Notes: generated by a model from the sequence alone, not told the origin. A DNA stretch of 45,292 nucleotides from Dechloromonas sp. (GCA_011391255.1 JAABQV010000018.1:1-45292), one strand, 5' to 3'; positions 1 to 11,821 are shown, numbered from the stretch's first letter. Made by a program: numbers and translations.

Positions 1-1
1 G

Positions 2-607
2 GTCACGAATGGTCAAGTCAAAGGCAAAACCGGTTCGCTGACCGCATTGCCGGTTATCGAAACGCAAGCAGGTGACGTTTCCGCTTTCGTTCCGACCAAC
101 GTGATTTCCATCACCGACGGTCAGATCTTCCTGGAAACTGACCTGTTCAACGCCGGTATCCGTCCTGCAATCAACGCCGGTATCTCCGTGTCCCGCGTCG
201 GTGGTGCGGCACAGACCAAACTGATCAAGAAGCTTGGCGGCGGTGTCCGTCTGGCCCTCGCTCAGTACCGCGAGCTCGCTGCCTTTGCCCAGTTTGCTTC
301 CGATCTCGACGAAGCTACACGCAAACAGCTTGAGCGTGGTCGTCTGGTCACCGAGCTGATGAAGCAGCAGCAGTACTCTCCGATGAGCATCTCTGAAATG
401 GCAGTCACGCTCTATGCGGCTGATAAGGGCTACTTCGATGATGTCGAAGTCAAGCGTGCACTGGAGTGCGAAAAGGCCATGATCGGTTACCTGAAGGCTA
501 ACTGTGCTGACCTCATGAATACGATGGAGACGACTGCCGATCTGAGCGCTGATTCAGAAAAGCAACTCGCCGCTGGTATCGTCGCATTCAAGAACAGCTG
601 GGCCTGA
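2..607 (+). CDS. atpA: F1Fo ATP synthase subunit alpha, C-terminal part (5' end outside window)
   Basis: Last 201 codons of the alpha subunit of the F1 catalytic head. Reading is open to the left edge. Visible family signatures are [15 protein letters not shown] and [19 protein letters not shown], followed by the [20 protein letters not shown] stretch near the nucleotide site and then the helical C-terminal domain. It is followed after 17 bases by atpG, so it belongs to the atp operon. The upstream genes (atpI/B/E/F/H) must lie left of the window. Nothing unusual is seen. Identity is certain; only the start is missing. Confidence 0.98.
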   Translation, partial: VTNGQVKGKTGSLTALPVIETQAGDVSAFVPTNVISITDGQIFLETDLFNAGIRPAINAGISVSRVGGAAQTKLIKKLGGGVRLALAQYRELAAFAQFASDLDEATRKQLERGRLVTELMKQQQYSPMSISEMAVTLYAADKGYFDDVEVKRALECEKAMIGYLKANCADLMNTMETTADLSADSEKQLAAGIVAFKNSWA

Positions 608-624
608 TTAGCTAGGAGAATTAC

Positions 625-1488
625 ATGGCTAGCGGCAAGGAAATTCGCAGCAAGATCAAGAGCGTTGAAAATACGCGCAAGATCACCAAGGCCATGGAGA
701 TGGTGGCCGCATCCAAAATGCGCAAAGCGCAAGAGCGGATGCGGGCTGCCCGTCCTTATGGCGAGAAGATCCGGCGAGTCGCAGGAAATCTGTCTCATGC
801 TCTTTCCGAGTATAAGCACCCCTTCCTGGAAAAACGGGATCCGGTGAAGGCAATCGGGGTTGTCCTGATCACCGCAGACAAAGGTTTGTGTGGGGGTTTG
901 AACTCCAACATCCTGCGTCTGGTGGTGAGCAAGATGAAGGAACTCGACGCTCAAGGAAAGAAGTATCAGGTCACCTGTATTGGTAACCGTGGTTTTGGCT
1001 TCATGCAGCGTGCGGGCGGCAAAATTGTTTCCCACGCGATCAATGTCGGCGATACGCCGCACCTTGAGAAGCTCATCGGGCCGGTCAAGGTGCAACTGGA
1101 TGCCTATATGAAGGGCGAAATCGATGCCCTCTACATTGGCTATACCCGCTTCATCAATACGATGAAACAGGAGCCGGTTTTCGAACAACTCCTACCGCTT
1201 TCTGGTGACGCCGTTGGCTCGTCCAAGACCAAGTGGGATTATGTGTACGAACCTGATGCCAAAGCAGTTATTGACGATTTGCTCATTCGTTATCTTGAAG
1301 CACTGGTTTATCAGGCGGTAGCTGAAAATATGGCATCCGAGCAGTCGGCACGGATGGTTGCCATGAAGTCGGCTTCTGACAATGCCAAGACAGTCATCGG
1401 TGACTTGAAGCTGGTTTACAACAAAGCCCGTCAAGCGGCGATTACGAAAGAACTTTCGGAAATCGTCAGCGGCGCCGCAGCGGTGTAA
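625..1488 (+). CDS. atpG: F1Fo ATP synthase subunit gamma
   Basis: Central rotor stalk of F1, 287 aa, the normal length. The N-terminal helix carries the family start [20 protein letters not shown], then [16 protein letters not shown]. The C-terminal coiled-coil helix contains [19 protein letters not shown]. An AGGAGA ribosome site sits 5 bases before the ATG at 625. It lies between atpA and atpD in the standard bacterial order and is expected to be co-transcribed with them. Confidence 0.98.
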   Translation: MASGKEIRSKIKSVENTRKITKAMEMVAASKMRKAQERMRAARPYGEKIRRVAGNLSHALSEYKHPFLEKRDPVKAIGVVLITADKGLCGGLNSNILRLVVSKMKELDAQGKKYQVTCIGNRGFGFMQRAGGKIVSHAINVGDTPHLEKLIGPVKVQLDAYMKGEIDALYIGYTRFINTMKQEPVFEQLLPLSGDAVGSSKTKWDYVYEPDAKAVIDDLLIRYLEALVYQAVAENMASEQSARMVAMKSASDNAKTVIGDLKLVYNKARQAAITKELSEIVSGAAAV

Positions 1489-1495
1489 AGCGTAG

Positions 1496-2920
<1,425 letters not shown>

Positions 2921-2947
2921 TTAGCGTCTCCAGCATAGGAGCCAGTC

Positions 2948-3373
2948 ATGGCAATTTCTGTACATTGTGATGTCGTCAGCGCGGAAGAGTCCATCTTCTC
3001 GGGCGTGGTTGAGTTTGCGGTGTTCCCCGGCGAGTCCGGTGAGCTCGGTATTCTGCCCCGCCACACGCCGTTGCTTACCCGTATCAAGCCGGGCACCGTT
3101 CGATTGAAGGTGCTTGGTCAGACCGAGTATGAGTTGGTGTACGTGTCTGGTGGCATGCTGGAAGTTCAGCCGGACATGATCACGGTTCTGGCTGATACAG
3201 CTATCCGTGCTCACGACTTGGATGAAGCTAAAGCGCTTGACGCCAAAAGGCGTGCCGAAGAAGCCCTGTCCAATCGAAACTCCGAAATGGATTACGCAAC
3301 AGCCGAAGCCGAACTGGCACAAGCGGTTGCCCAATTGCATGCGATTGCTCGATTCAAGAAGAGTGTGCACTGA
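2948..3373 (+). CDS. atpC: F1Fo ATP synthase subunit epsilon
   Basis: Epsilon subunit, 141 aa. It couples the gamma rotor to the c-ring and inhibits ATP hydrolysis. The N-terminal beta sandwich is seen ([38 protein letters not shown]), followed by the two-helix C-terminal hairpin rich in Ala, Glu and Lys. AGGAG at 2937-2941 gives a good ribosome site. It is the last gene of the atp operon and runs into the terminator at 3388-3415. Confidence 0.97.
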   Translation: MAISVHCDVVSAEESIFSGVVEFAVFPGESGELGILPRHTPLLTRIKPGTVRLKVLGQTEYELVYVSGGMLEVQPDMITVLADTAIRAHDLDEAKALDAKRRAEEALSNRNSEMDYATAEAELAQAVAQLHAIARFKKSVH

Positions 3374-3387
3374 GATATTGCTTCAAT

Positions 3388-3415
3388 AAAAAAGGCAGCC
3401 TAGGCTGCCTTTTTT
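3388..3415. terminator. Bidirectional Rho-independent terminator between atpC and ubiJ
   Basis: Perfect palindrome: AAAAAAGGCAGCC followed by TA and then GGCTGCCTTTTTT. The G+C-rich stem is flanked by A and T runs, so it can end transcription from both sides: the atp operon on the plus strand and the ubiE-ubiJ block on the minus strand. It lies in the only gap between these convergent units. Confidence 0.92.
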
Positions 3416-3428
3416 TGAACTTACGTTT

Positions 3429-4016
3429 TTAGAGCTTGGCTAATCGTTTTTCAAGACGAGCCAAGTCGTCCCTCAAGTTGGCGACTGATCTACTGAAATC
3501 GATAATTTCGTGCTGGGCCAGTATCAGGCTGGATTCGTCCACCAAGTACTCCCTCATGTTATCAAGTACATTCGAAGTACTCGCCTTTTGCCAAGCAAGC
3601 CCGTGACGAATAGCTTGCATGCCACGCCAAGCGGGAATGTCACCGACAATTGAGGCGAGATCTGCTTCGATATCCCAATGCAGATTTTTGAAGACAAATG
3701 AAAGTGCTTCAGCAAAATCGGCAGAACCGGTGATCCTGGCCGACGAAAGAACAGCTGCGAACTGTCCGGAGATACTCTTCTGAAGAATGTCCTGAGGAAG
3801 CGCAATTGACACCGATGGCAACGAGTCGCCATGGCTGGGCAATGCGCTGAGGGAGCCGTCCGCTGCGACGAGAAATAAAAATTCGGCAGGTGGTGCAGAT
3901 ATTTGGGCGATCTGGCCGGAAAACGCAGCTAATCGAAGCTTTGCCCAGGGCTCACGGGCAAGAATATGGTTGACCGCCTTGACAATGAGGCTCGCAGGAA
4001 TTCCTGAGATCAGCAT
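3429..4016 (-). CDS. ubiJ: Ubiquinone biosynthesis accessory factor UbiJ (SCP2 domain)
   Basis: A 195-aa protein next to ubiE. The N-terminal two thirds looks like an SCP2-type lipid-binding domain (hydrophobic pattern through LVAADGSLSALPS and VSIALPQDILQKSISGQ, then RITGSADFAEALSFVF). The C terminus is a helical or coiled segment ending RDDLARLEKRLAKL. In Proteobacteria, UbiJ is a lipid-binding scaffold partner of UbiK in the soluble Ubi metabolon. Assignment rests on this architecture plus the ubiE neighbour. The usual downstream partner ubiB is absent: a terminator follows directly. The gap to ubiE is 12 bases. Confidence 0.85.
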   Translation of the reverse strand: MLISGIPASLIVKAVNHILAREPWAKLRLAAFSGQIAQISAPPAEFLFLVAADGSLSALPSHGDSLPSVSIALPQDILQKSISGQFAAVLSSARITGSADFAEALSFVFKNLHWDIEADLASIVGDIPAWRGMQAIRHGLAWQKASTSNVLDNMREYLVDESSLILAQHEIIDFSRSVANLRDDLARLEKRLAKL

Positions 4017-4028
4017 CAGTCACAAAGC

Positions 4029-4766
4029 CTAAAACTTGTGGCCGCGATGAAGGGCGACAACACCCAAGGCCATATTGAAATATTCAACCTGCTCGAGACC
4101 TGCGTCCTGCATCAATCCCTTGAGCTCATTCTGATCCGGATGCACTCTGATGGACTCCGAGAGATAACGGTAACTGTCAGCATCCTGGGTGATCATCCGC
4201 CCTATCCGCGGAATAACCTGGAAGGAATAGAAGTCATAGGCTGGCGCCAGTGGCTTCCAGACCTTGGAGAATTCGAGAACAAGCAAACGTCCACCTGGCC
4301 GGAGTACCCGACGCATTTCAGCAAGTGCGAGATCCTTGTGGGTCATGTTACGCAACCCGAAGGCAACGGTTACGATATCAAACCAGTCATCGGGAAAAGG
4401 GAGCTTTTCGGCGTCGCATTGTGCAACTGGGAGCATGTGCCCCTTGTCGAGCAACCGATCACGACCACGCGCCAACATCGCGTTGTTGATGTCAGTCAGC
4501 CAAACCTGCCCACTCTTGCCGGCACGCTTGGCAAAAGCCAGAGAAAGATCACCGGTGCCACCGGCAACATCTAGAACCCGCGATCCTTCGCGCACACCAC
4601 TGCGCTGGATCGTGAATGCTTTCCACAAGCGATGCATGCCACCAGACATCAGATCATTCATCAGATCATAGCGCTGAGCTACCGAGTCAAAAACATCGGC
4701 AACCCGCCTGGCCTTTTCCAGCTCAGAAACTGATTCGTAGCCGAAATGAGTCGTATCGTTTTTCAT
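4029..4766 (-). CDS. ubiE: Ubiquinone/menaquinone C-methyltransferase UbiE
   Basis: Class I SAM-dependent methyltransferase, 245 aa, which C-methylates the benzoquinol (and demethylmenaquinol) ring. It starts [13 protein letters not shown], typical of UbiE. SAM motif I is [15 protein letters not shown] (about residues 65-79). The family signatures [17 protein letters not shown] and [20 protein letters not shown] are present, with [12 protein letters not shown] after them. It lies between the DUF971 gene (3-base gap) and ubiJ, so all three are probably one transcript. Confidence 0.97.
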   Translation of the reverse strand: MKNDTTHFGYESVSELEKARRVADVFDSVAQRYDLMNDLMSGGMHRLWKAFTIQRSGVREGSRVLDVAGGTGDLSLAFAKRAGKSGQVWLTDINNAMLARGRDRLLDKGHMLPVAQCDAEKLPFPDDWFDIVTVAFGLRNMTHKDLALAEMRRVLRPGGRLLVLEFSKVWKPLAPAYDFYSFQVIPRIGRMITQDADSYRYLSESIRVHPDQNELKGLMQDAGLEQVEYFNMALGVVALHRGHKF

Positions 4767-4769
4767 GAA

Positions 4770-5192
4770 TTAATGATGTTTACCGCAACTGCCGCCACTG
4801 GCAGACTTTGAGGTCGTATCAATGTCGCGTGAGCCACCTTCGGCGTCAAGCTGCTTGAGATACTCAGCCCACAGATCATTTTGATGCTGGCCGAAGTTGT
4901 GGAGTAAGTCCCACGAATAAAGGCCACTATCGTGGCCGTCAGAAAAAATTAAGCAGACCGCGTAAGTACCTACCGGCTCGATGCGTGAAATTTCAACATC
5001 ACGCTTTCCGGTTTGCAGTGTCTCCTGGCCAGGCCCATGACCCCGAGCTTCGGCGGAAGGCGTAAAAACCCGCAGAAACTCTGCACTCAGTTCGTAGCGT
5101 TCGCCGGAAGCGTAAGCCAGTTCAAGCTTGTTCGATACCTTGTGCAACTTGATTTCAGTCGGGACGGGCGTGTCCTTGTCGATGCCAGCCAT
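4770..5192 (-). CDS. DUF971 (gamma-butyrobetaine hydroxylase-like N-terminal domain) protein
   Basis: A 140-aa protein. The DUF971 fold is recognisable from PTEIKLHKVSNKLELAY, LSAEFLRVFTPSAE and the segment EPVGTYAVCLIFSDGHDSGLY followed by SWDLL. Bacterial members are found beside Fe-S carrier or ubiquinone genes, but their biochemical role is not settled. The ATG at 5192 is preferred over the GTG at 5210, because GGAG lies 7 bases before it. The C terminus ends in a Cys/His-rich tail (SGGSCGKHH). The stop is 3 bases from the ubiE start, which indicates co-transcription. Confidence 0.85.
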   Translation of the reverse strand: MAGIDKDTPVPTEIKLHKVSNKLELAYASGERYELSAEFLRVFTPSAEARGHGPGQETLQTGKRDVEISRIEPVGTYAVCLIFSDGHDSGLYSWDLLHNFGQHQNDLWAEYLKQLDAEGGSRDIDTTSKSASGGSCGKHH

Positions 5193-5255
5193 ATGAACGC
5201 TCCAGATCACAAAGTACTAGTTTAACGCACTCGAATAGCGTCGCGCCAAGATGGT

Positions 5256-6863
5256 TCAAAGTATGTCGAAACTTACTCGGTCAAAATCTACCCCGCGTAG
5301 CAGGATACGTTTAAGACGAACGCTAAAAGTCTGTGCTTCAGATTGAAGATCCATAATCTGACTTGCCTGATAGATGTTTTTGGGCAGAACGAGTGACGCT
5401 TCTTCGTCAATTGCCGAAACCGGGGGAAGCAAAAAAGCACGCATAAAACGAAAGCGGCCAGGTTCGAGCGGATCATGCTGGCGCGCTGCAATGCCCTTCG
5501 GTGAGCCGGGCAAGACAGAAATGCCGAGGAGCAGACTACTATCGCTTTCTTCCATGAGCCAGCTCGCTTGCGCCAAAAGGAAGGTGTCGCCATCGTGGGG
5601 ACAAATACTCAGCAATTGGCTATGGGCAATTTTCTGACCGGCAACTGTCCTGGCAAGACGAAAGCCGTTAGCCGAATGATTGATCACTGCCCATTCGTCG
5701 ACCGGGTAGTCCTGACTAGCGCGAAGCGCGAGCGCGGCATTCGGGTTGGCGTTATCACGGAAGGTAAATAACTTGTCAAAGTCACCGCGCGAATACGCAG
5801 AGGCCGCATCGGACTGAACAAAATCGGCACCGCTTACGTAAAAATGAATGGCTTCAAAGCTAACAGCGATGCGCGCTTTACCAACTGCGGCAAAGCGTCT
5901 AAAGCGCCGGGGTGAGGCCGCCTGGGTCCATGGGCGTGCAAGATGCTCAAGCAAACCGAGAACATAACTGCTGGTTTCCTCACCCAGCCCCAACTGCGAT
6001 GGCGTCAGGCGCTGCCGCAATTGGCTCTGCATGTGACTTATCTGAAGACCCAGACGAGAGGTGTCGAGTCCTCGTGCATCCACACCAATATTCTCGTTGG
6101 TGTTAGTCGCATGTAGCGGGGAGTCCTTCTGGAGTTCAATGATGTAAGGAGGTGCTTCAAGATCATCGCTGACTTCGTGTACCGAGACTAAAGGTGCCCA
6201 CATGCCTGCCCAGCGCCGGATCAGATTGAGATTACGGACGGAGTTGCTATAGGGGCTGGCAACATCAATCAAGAGCAGGGTGACGTAAGCGGCAGCGCAG
6301 TGCGTTGACTGGAGATTGTTTTCCAGCCCGTCTTCGATGGGCATGCAGGAAACTCCCCATTCCTCAGCCTTGGCGAAATAACCATGGAGATCAGCCCAGA
6401 CGCCTGCGGGCAGCTCACGGCGCGCTCGATAGTGTTCGAGTATGACCATACCGGCATAGTAGATGCAGCGATGAAGAACGGTAGCCACCAGACCAAAAAA
6501 CTGCGGATCCTTCGCCATCGGCTCAGCCATTTGAGCGCAACGCTCGTAGGCGTTACGCATCAGCTCCCAGGCAGAAAGAACCAGCTCAAAGTTGGAACGT
6601 TCTTCCTTGCCAAGGGGAAGCGGCTTGTTATGATAGCGGCGAGCCATTTCTTCTTCGACGAAACACAGCGGAACACGGGCTTGCTCGAGCAAAGAGAGTA
6701 GTGTGTCTGCCGGTGGCGGGTCGGCGAGCAGCGCCTCAAGGAATTGCAATAACTGCTGCTCGGAAGCGGCCGGGTTTGCCAGCGGCAAGCGAGCCAGATA
6801 AGCAGAGCCACTGGGAATGTCCGGGAAGGAAAGCCGGTTCGTATCGACTGTCATTTCAGCCAT
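5256..6863 (-). CDS. Conserved protein with PilZ-like C-terminal region, function unknown
   Basis: 535 aa, not recognised with certainty. The N-terminal half is helical, starting MAEMTVDTNRLSFPDIPSG. The C-terminal half has an Arg cluster (ASPRRFRRFAAVG), then mainly beta segments and INHSANGFRLARTV, which resembles the RxxxR ... [D/N]xSxxG signature of c-di-GMP-binding PilZ domains. No signal peptide or membrane segment is seen. The ATG at 6863 is chosen because GGAGAGG sits just upstream; it overlaps the HIT gene stop by 8 bases, so translation is probably coupled. The c-di-GMP role is inference from the motif only. Confidence 0.7.
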   Translation of the reverse strand: MAEMTVDTNRLSFPDIPSGSAYLARLPLANPAASEQQLLQFLEALLADPPPADTLLSLLEQARVPLCFVEEEMARRYHNKPLPLGKEERSNFELVLSAWELMRNAYERCAQMAEPMAKDPQFFGLVATVLHRCIYYAGMVILEHYRARRELPAGVWADLHGYFAKAEEWGVSCMPIEDGLENNLQSTHCAAAYVTLLLIDVASPYSNSVRNLNLIRRWAGMWAPLVSVHEVSDDLEAPPYIIELQKDSPLHATNTNENIGVDARGLDTSRLGLQISHMQSQLRQRLTPSQLGLGEETSSYVLGLLEHLARPWTQAASPRRFRRFAAVGKARIAVSFEAIHFYVSGADFVQSDAASAYSRGDFDKLFTFRDNANPNAALALRASQDYPVDEWAVINHSANGFRLARTVAGQKIAHSQLLSICPHDGDTFLLAQASWLMEESDSSLLLGISVLPGSPKGIAARQHDPLEPGRFRFMRAFLLPPVSAIDEEASLVLPKNIYQASQIMDLQSEAQTFSVRLKRILLRGVDFDRVSFDIL

Positions 6864-7296
6864 GAGCCTCTCCAGAGGAAAGTTGCTGCGAAATTGCATA
6901 AATCAGGTCATCGTCAGAGACCTCAGGACGATGTCCCGGCCTTGTTTGATGAACCTTGCCCCAGATCGGCTCCGGGAAATGCGGGTCATCAAGCCAGCGC
7001 GGTATAACATGCCAGTGCAAATGCGGGGTCATGTTGCCAAAGCTGGCAAGATTGATTTTGTCGGGGGAAAACAACTGTCTTAAAACCGCTTCTACCGCGA
7101 AAACGACGGCCATTAATTCGTGGCGATCGACCTGGTCAAGATCAGTCATCTCCCGAGCATGGGCATTCCAGATAACTCGGCAAAACCCGGGGTAGTGGGC
7201 GTCGGCGACACGAACCACACGCAAACGTGATGATTGCCATAGGAGCTTACCGCCGGTGTCCCGGCAAAGTTCGCAAGTTTGTGTTCCGTTCAGCAA
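6856..7296 (-). CDS. HIT family nucleotide hydrolase
   Basis: A 146-aa histidine-triad protein with the catalytic motif HLHWHVIPR (His92, His94, His96), preceded by SFGNMTPH, and an N-terminal CELC pair. HIT proteins hydrolyse nucleotide phosphoramidates or dinucleotides; the exact substrate cannot be read here. The best start is a TTG at 7296: an in-frame stop lies upstream, no earlier ATG exists, and GGGG is well placed before it. It overlaps the following PilZ-like gene by 8 bases. Confidence 0.9.
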   Translation of the reverse strand: MLNGTQTCELCRDTGGKLLWQSSRLRVVRVADAHYPGFCRVIWNAHAREMTDLDQVDRHELMAVVFAVEAVLRQLFSPDKINLASFGNMTPHLHWHVIPRWLDDPHFPEPIWGKVHQTRPGHRPEVSDDDLIYAISQQLSSGEAHG

Positions 7297-7393
7297 GGTA
7301 CTCGCCCCAAAGAAACGCAGCTTAGTTCATCTAGCACTAATGTCCGTCATTAAGGCAGCCAAGGGAAGGAAGTATTTCACGAACTAAGTAAGT

Positions 7394-10300
7394 TTAGAGT
7401 AATACCCGCTCAATTCCACCATGGTTGGCACGGTCAACGTATTCTGCGACCCAGTTTTCCCCTAGCAAGTGCTTCGCCATCTCGACGACGATATAGTCAG
7501 AAGTCGTCCCTGCATCATCTTCAAAGCGGTTCAGGCCTTGAAGGCACGCCGGGCAGGAGGTAAGAATCTTGACTTCGCCAGCGAATCCATCAGCTCGTAA
7601 TTTGGTTGCCCCTGCTTCGATATCTTCCTGCTTGCGGAATTTGACCTGAGTTGCAATATCCGGGCGCGAGTAAGCAAAGGAGCCTGCATCGCCACAGCAA
7701 CGGTCGGTGAGAGGAACTTCCTGGCCCATTAGTGCCTTGGTTACTGCAAGCGGCGCGTAGATCTTCATCGGTGAATGGCAGGGGTCGTGGTACATGTAAC
7801 GCGTACCCTCGACGCCTTCAAGTTTGATACCCTTTTCCATCAAATACTCGTGGATGTCGAGCAGGCGGCAACCGGGGAAAATTTTCTCGAACTGGTATTT
7901 CTGCAACTGATCCATACAGGTGCCGCAGGAAACGATCACGGTCTTGATGTCGAGATAATTCAGGGTGTTGGCGACACGATGGAAGAGCACGCGGTTGTCA
8001 GTGGTGATCTTCTGGCCCTTGTCCTCGTCGCCGGATGAGGTTTGCGGGTAGCCGCAACACAGATAGCCCGGCGGCAGCACCGTCGTCGTGCCGATTTCGT
8101 AGAGCATCGCCTGCGTTGCCAGACCAACCTGCGAGAACAGTCGCTCCGAACCGCAGCCGGGGAAATAAAAGACGGCGTCCGATTCCTCCGTTGTCTTGCG
8201 CGGATTGCGAATGACCGGGATGACCTTGTCGTCCTCAATATCAAGCAAGGCGCGCGAAGTGCGCTTGGGCAGATTACCCGGCATCGGCCGGTTGAGGAAG
8301 TGAATGATCTGCGTTTTGACGCTCGGTGCGCCGAGCGAGGCGGGCGGGTGAGCGCGCGTTTCCTGAATCAGTCCAAGTGCCTTGGCGGCCTTGTGGGCAA
8401 GACGTTGAGCCTTGAAGCCGAAGTCCATCATGCCGAAACGCATCAGCTTGATGGTCGCCGGGTCTTTGAGATTCAGGTAAGTCATTGCCGCAAAGGTGCC
8501 GGGGCTGAAACGCTTCTTCTCCTGCTTGCGCAGGAAATTGCGCATGGCAACCGAAACATCGCCGAAATCGATGTCGACCGGACAAGGTTTGACGCAGCGA
8601 TGGCAGACCGTGCAATGGTCGGCGACATCGTTGAATTCGTCGAAATGCTTGAGCGAAATGCCGCGTCGGGTCTGCTCTTCGTAAAGGAAGGCTTCAACCA
8701 GCAGCGAAGTGGCGAGAATCTTGTTGCGTGGCGAGTAAAGCAGGTTGGCGCGCGGTACATGGGTCGAGCAGACCGGTTTGCATTTGCCACAGCGCAGGCA
8801 GTCCTTGATCATGTCGGAAATCTTGCCGATCTCCGACTGTTCCATGATCAGCGATTCGGTGCCCAGCAGGGAAAAAGAAGGCGTGTAGGCGTTATCCATC
8901 TCGCCGCCGGGCATCAGCTTGCCCTTGTTGAAATGGCCTTGCGGATCGACTTTTTGCTTGTAGGCGCGGAAGGGTGCCAGCTCAGCGTCGGTGAGGAATT
9001 CGAGCTTGGTGATGCCGATGCCGTGCTCGCCGGAAATGACGCCATCAAGTGAACGAGCCAATTGCATGATGCGTTCAACCGCGCGGTTAGCGGTTTGCAA
9101 CATCTCGTAATTGTCGGAATTGACCGGCAGATTGGTATGCACGTTACCGTCGCCAGCGTGCATGTGCAGCGCAACAAAAACACGGCTGCGCAGGGTTTCC
9201 TTGTGAATCTCGACTATCCGTTCGACGATCGGGCGATAGACGCCGCCGTCAAAAATTTTCGCCAGTCGGGCATGCAGTTCGTGCTTCCACGAAACGCGCA
9301 CTGAATGATCTTGCAAGCGGTGGAAGAGGGTCGGATTCTCGGCGCGGTTACTCAGTTCGCCAGCCTGCACGCCATACGAGGCAAAGCGCGCTTCGGCGTC
9401 AGCGAGTGGCAGGTCGAGATTCTCAAGCAACCACTCCCAACGCAGCCTGACGGCGGTGATGTAATCCAGCGCTGCTTGCCGGCGGTCACCGATCAGCACG
9501 TCAGTATCGAGCGTCGTGTCGCCGCGATGCAGTGGCAGATCGCCCTGAATGAACTGCGTCAGTGCATCGCAGAGCGCCAGCTTGTTCTGTGTCGATAGTT
9601 CGATGTTGATGCGCTCGATGCCATCACAGTAATCGCCCATGCGCGGCAGCGGAATCACGACGTCTTCGTTGAGCTTGAAGGCATTGGTGTGGCGCGAAAT
9701 GGCGGCAGTGCGCGAACGGTCGAGCCAGAATTTCTTGCGCGTTTCGGCGTTGACCGCAATAAAGCCTTCAGCCGCACGCAGATTGCACATGCGGACGACT
9801 TCTGAAGCAGCCGCCATCACGGCGTTTTCGTCGTGGCCAACGAGATCGCCAATCAGGACCATTTTTGGTCGCCCGTGGCGCTTGGCCTTGGTCGAATAAC
9901 CGACGGCCTGAACGTAGCGCTCGTCCATATGCTCCAGGCCGGCAAGCAAAACGCCAGCCGTGTGGCCGCCACCGCCCGGCTTGAAATAATCAGTAATTTC
10001 GACAATCGCCGGCACCGCCTCACGCACCTGCCCGAAAAATTCAAGGCAGACGGTGCGGATTACCGGCGGCATCTTGTGCAACACCCAGCGGGCGGCAACG
10101 ATGATGCCGTCGGTACCCTCTTTTTGCACACCGGGAATGCCGCCGAGGAACTTGTCGGTAACGTCCTTGCCGAGCCCTATCTTGCGGCAGGCAGCGCCCG
10201 GCATGGTGAGGATTTCTTCGCCGAGCTGCTTCTTGCCGCTCGGATCAAAACGCTTGAGACGGAATTCAACATTTTCCTGCTCGTGGATCTTGCCGTAGTT

Positions 10301-11269
10301 GTGATTGACGCGTTCGACTTCCAGCCAGTTGCCGTCTGGATCAACCATTTTCCACCAGGCCAGATTGTCGAGCGAGGTGCCCCACAGCACGGCCTTCTTG
10401 CCACCGGCATTCATCGCGATATTGCCGCCGATGCAGGAAGCCGAAGCCGATGTCGGGTCGACCGCAAAAACGCGGCCGGCCAGTGCGGCGGCTTCGGAAA
10501 CGCGGTCGGTAATGACGCCGGCACCAGTGCGTATCGTCGCGTAAGGCGTGTCGTGCCCAGCCAGCACCAGATCTTCAACCGGGCCGATATCGATCAGTTT
10601 TTCGGTATTGATTATTGCCGCAAAACGGGTCAGTGGCACGGCGCCGCCGGTGTAGCCGGTGCCGCCGCCACGCGGGATGATGGTCAGGCCGGCTTCGATA
10701 CAGCCGCGTACGAGATGGCCAATTTCTTCCTCGGTATCCGGGTAGAGTACGACGAAGGGGTATTCGACGCGCCAGTCGGTCGCGTCTGTGACGTGCGAAA
10801 CACGAGCCAAGCCGTCAAAGGCAATGTTGTCCTTGCGCGTATGCTTGCCGAGAATGCGCGTGACCTTGCGGCGCAAATCCCAAGTCGTGCCGAAATGCTC
10901 GGCGAAGCGATTAACCGCTTCACGCGCCGCATCAACCAACTGCTTGACTTTGGCCGAACGGCCGTTGTCTTCGCCTTCGGTAGCGAGACGACGTTTTTCC
11001 ACCTCGGACAAACGGTGTAGTAGCGCATTGACCAACGCATCGCGACGCTCGCGGTTGTCGAGCAGGTCGTCTTCAAGATACGGGTTGCGTTGGACGACCC
11101 AGATGTCACCGAGAACCTCGTAGAGCATACGCGCCGAACGGCCGGTGACGCGCTCGGAACGGAGCTCGTCGAGCACCGCCCAGTTGCCGGCACCGAGCAA
11201 ACGGATGACGATCTCGCGGTCAGAAAACGAAGTGTAGTTGTAAGGGATTTCGCGCAGGCGGGCGGTCAT
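7394..11269 (-). CDS. Giant FAD/Fe-S oxidoreductase (DUF3683 + FAD-linked oxidase + GlpC-like CCG domains)
   Basis: 1291 aa. The N-terminal ~165 residues match a DUF3683-type region ([20 protein letters not shown]). Next comes a PCMH-type FAD domain ([34 protein letters not shown]) and an FAD-oxidase C-terminal domain ending [16 protein letters not shown]. Two 4Fe-4S motifs follow ([11 protein letters not shown] near residue 824, [12 protein letters not shown] near 885). Then come two CCG cysteine domains ([23 protein letters not shown], then [25 protein letters not shown]). This is a one-chain version of GlcD/DLD plus GlcF/GlpC, so a respiratory 2-hydroxyacid (for example D-lactate) dehydrogenase is likely; the substrate is inference. 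The start is at ATG 11269, because residues upstream of it look non-conserved. Confidence 0.92.
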   Translation of the reverse strand: MTARLREIPYNYTSFSDREIVIRLLGAGNWAVLDELRSERVTGRSARMLYEVLGDIWVVQRNPYLEDDLLDNRERRDALVNALLHRLSEVEKRRLATEGEDNGRSAKVKQLVDAAREAVNRFAEHFGTTWDLRRKVTRILGKHTRKDNIAFDGLARVSHVTDATDWRVEYPFVVLYPDTEEEIGHLVRGCIEAGLTIIPRGGGTGYTGGAVPLTRFAAIINTEKLIDIGPVEDLVLAGHDTPYATIRTGAGVITDRVSEAAALAGRVFAVDPTSASASCIGGNIAMNAGGKKAVLWGTSLDNLAWWKMVDPDGNWLEVERVNHNYGKIHEQENVEFRLKRFDPSGKKQLGEEILTMPGAACRKIGLGKDVTDKFLGGIPGVQKEGTDGIIVAARWVLHKMPPVIRTVCLEFFGQVREAVPAIVEITDYFKPGGGGHTAGVLLAGLEHMDERYVQAVGYSTKAKRHGRPKMVLIGDLVGHDENAVMAAASEVVRMCNLRAAEGFIAVNAETRKKFWLDRSRTAAISRHTNAFKLNEDVVIPLPRMGDYCDGIERINIELSTQNKLALCDALTQFIQGDLPLHRGDTTLDTDVLIGDRRQAALDYITAVRLRWEWLLENLDLPLADAEARFASYGVQAGELSNRAENPTLFHRLQDHSVRVSWKHELHARLAKIFDGGVYRPIVERIVEIHKETLRSRVFVALHMHAGDGNVHTNLPVNSDNYEMLQTANRAVERIMQLARSLDGVISGEHGIGITKLEFLTDAELAPFRAYKQKVDPQGHFNKGKLMPGGEMDNAYTPSFSLLGTESLIMEQSEIGKISDMIKDCLRCGKCKPVCSTHVPRANLLYSPRNKILATSLLVEAFLYEEQTRRGISLKHFDEFNDVADHCTVCHRCVKPCPVDIDFGDVSVAMRNFLRKQEKKRFSPGTFAAMTYLNLKDPATIKLMRFGMMDFGFKAQRLAHKAAKALGLIQETRAHPPASLGAPSVKTQIIHFLNRPMPGNLPKRTSRALLDIEDDKVIPVIRNPRKTTEESDAVFYFPGCGSERLFSQVGLATQAMLYEIGTTTVLPPGYLCCGYPQTSSGDEDKGQKITTDNRVLFHRVANTLNYLDIKTVIVSCGTCMDQLQKYQFEKIFPGCRLLDIHEYLMEKGIKLEGVEGTRYMYHDPCHSPMKIYAPLAVTKALMGQEVPLTDRCCGDAGSFAYSRPDIATQVKFRKQEDIEAGATKLRADGFAGEVKILTSCPACLQGLNRFEDDAGTTSDYIVVEMAKHLLGENWVAEYVDRANHGGIERVLL

Positions 11270-11357
11270 GGCAGCGGACGGTGTTCCGTAAAAAATCAAT
11301 TTTAACGTATTGCGGTGCAACATGCGGGCTAGGTGGACTGCAAACTGGCTCGCGGGT

Positions 11358-11783
11358 TCAGTTTGCCAACGCGCTTTGTGCCACCAGCCAGTAGCGCGCC
11401 AGTTTGCCAAGCGCCATGAAGATGCAGCACGGTAGCCAGTGCAGGCGCAGCCAGCCGGCGGCGAGACACAGCGCGTCGCCGATCAGTGGCGCCCAGGCGA
11501 GCAGCAGAAGCGGGCTGCCCCAGCGCAGCAGTTTGTCCTTGTGTGGCATATTTTCGAGCTTTTGCCAGCGCGGCAGATAACGCCCGCACCACCAGGTCAC
11601 CATGCCGCCGGCCGTATTGCCGAAGGTGGCGAGCATCAGTGCCGTTCCGTATTCGGCCGGATGGAGCCTGAGAAAGCCCCACAAAAGCGCCTCGGAACCA
11701 CCGGGCAACAGCGTTGCCGAGAGAAAACTGGCTGCCAGCAAGCCCCAAAGGCCGCTTTCAGCCGTGACGTTTAGCCACTCCAC
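11358..11783 (-). CDS. YqaA-family small inner-membrane protein (DedA/VTT-like)
   Basis: 141 aa with several hydrophobic segments and the YqaA pattern [38 protein letters not shown] and [19 protein letters not shown]. The family is related to the DedA/VTT membrane proteins, proposed to act in lipid or osmolyte transport; no specific function can be assigned. It is divergent from ilvA, with only 38 bases between the two start codons, so that short gap must hold promoter elements for at least one of them. Confidence 0.88.
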   Translation of the reverse strand: MEWLNVTAESGLWGLLAASFLSATLLPGGSEALLWGFLRLHPAEYGTALMLATFGNTAGGMVTWWCGRYLPRWQKLENMPHKDKLLRWGSPLLLLAWAPLIGDALCLAAGWLRLHWLPCCIFMALGKLARYWLVAQSALAN

Positions 11784-11821
11784 CCGTAGAATCTCCCTTT
11801 TGCCTTAATGAGTTGCGCCAA

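Noticed and set aside
487..1188. A 233-aa minus-strand open frame over atpA/atpG
   Set aside because: It is a shadow of certain atp genes, with low-quality composition and no ribosome site.
7321..7388. Inverted repeat CTTAGTTC ... GAACTAAG flanking the gap after the oxidoreductase gene
   Set aside because: The arms are only 8 bases and 52 bases apart with no U-tract; this can arise by chance.
9833..11020. A 395-aa plus-strand open frame inside the giant oxidoreductase gene
   Set aside because: It is antisense to conserved FAD-domain coding sequence and has no protein family features; the same applies to the 336-aa frame at 8042-9052.
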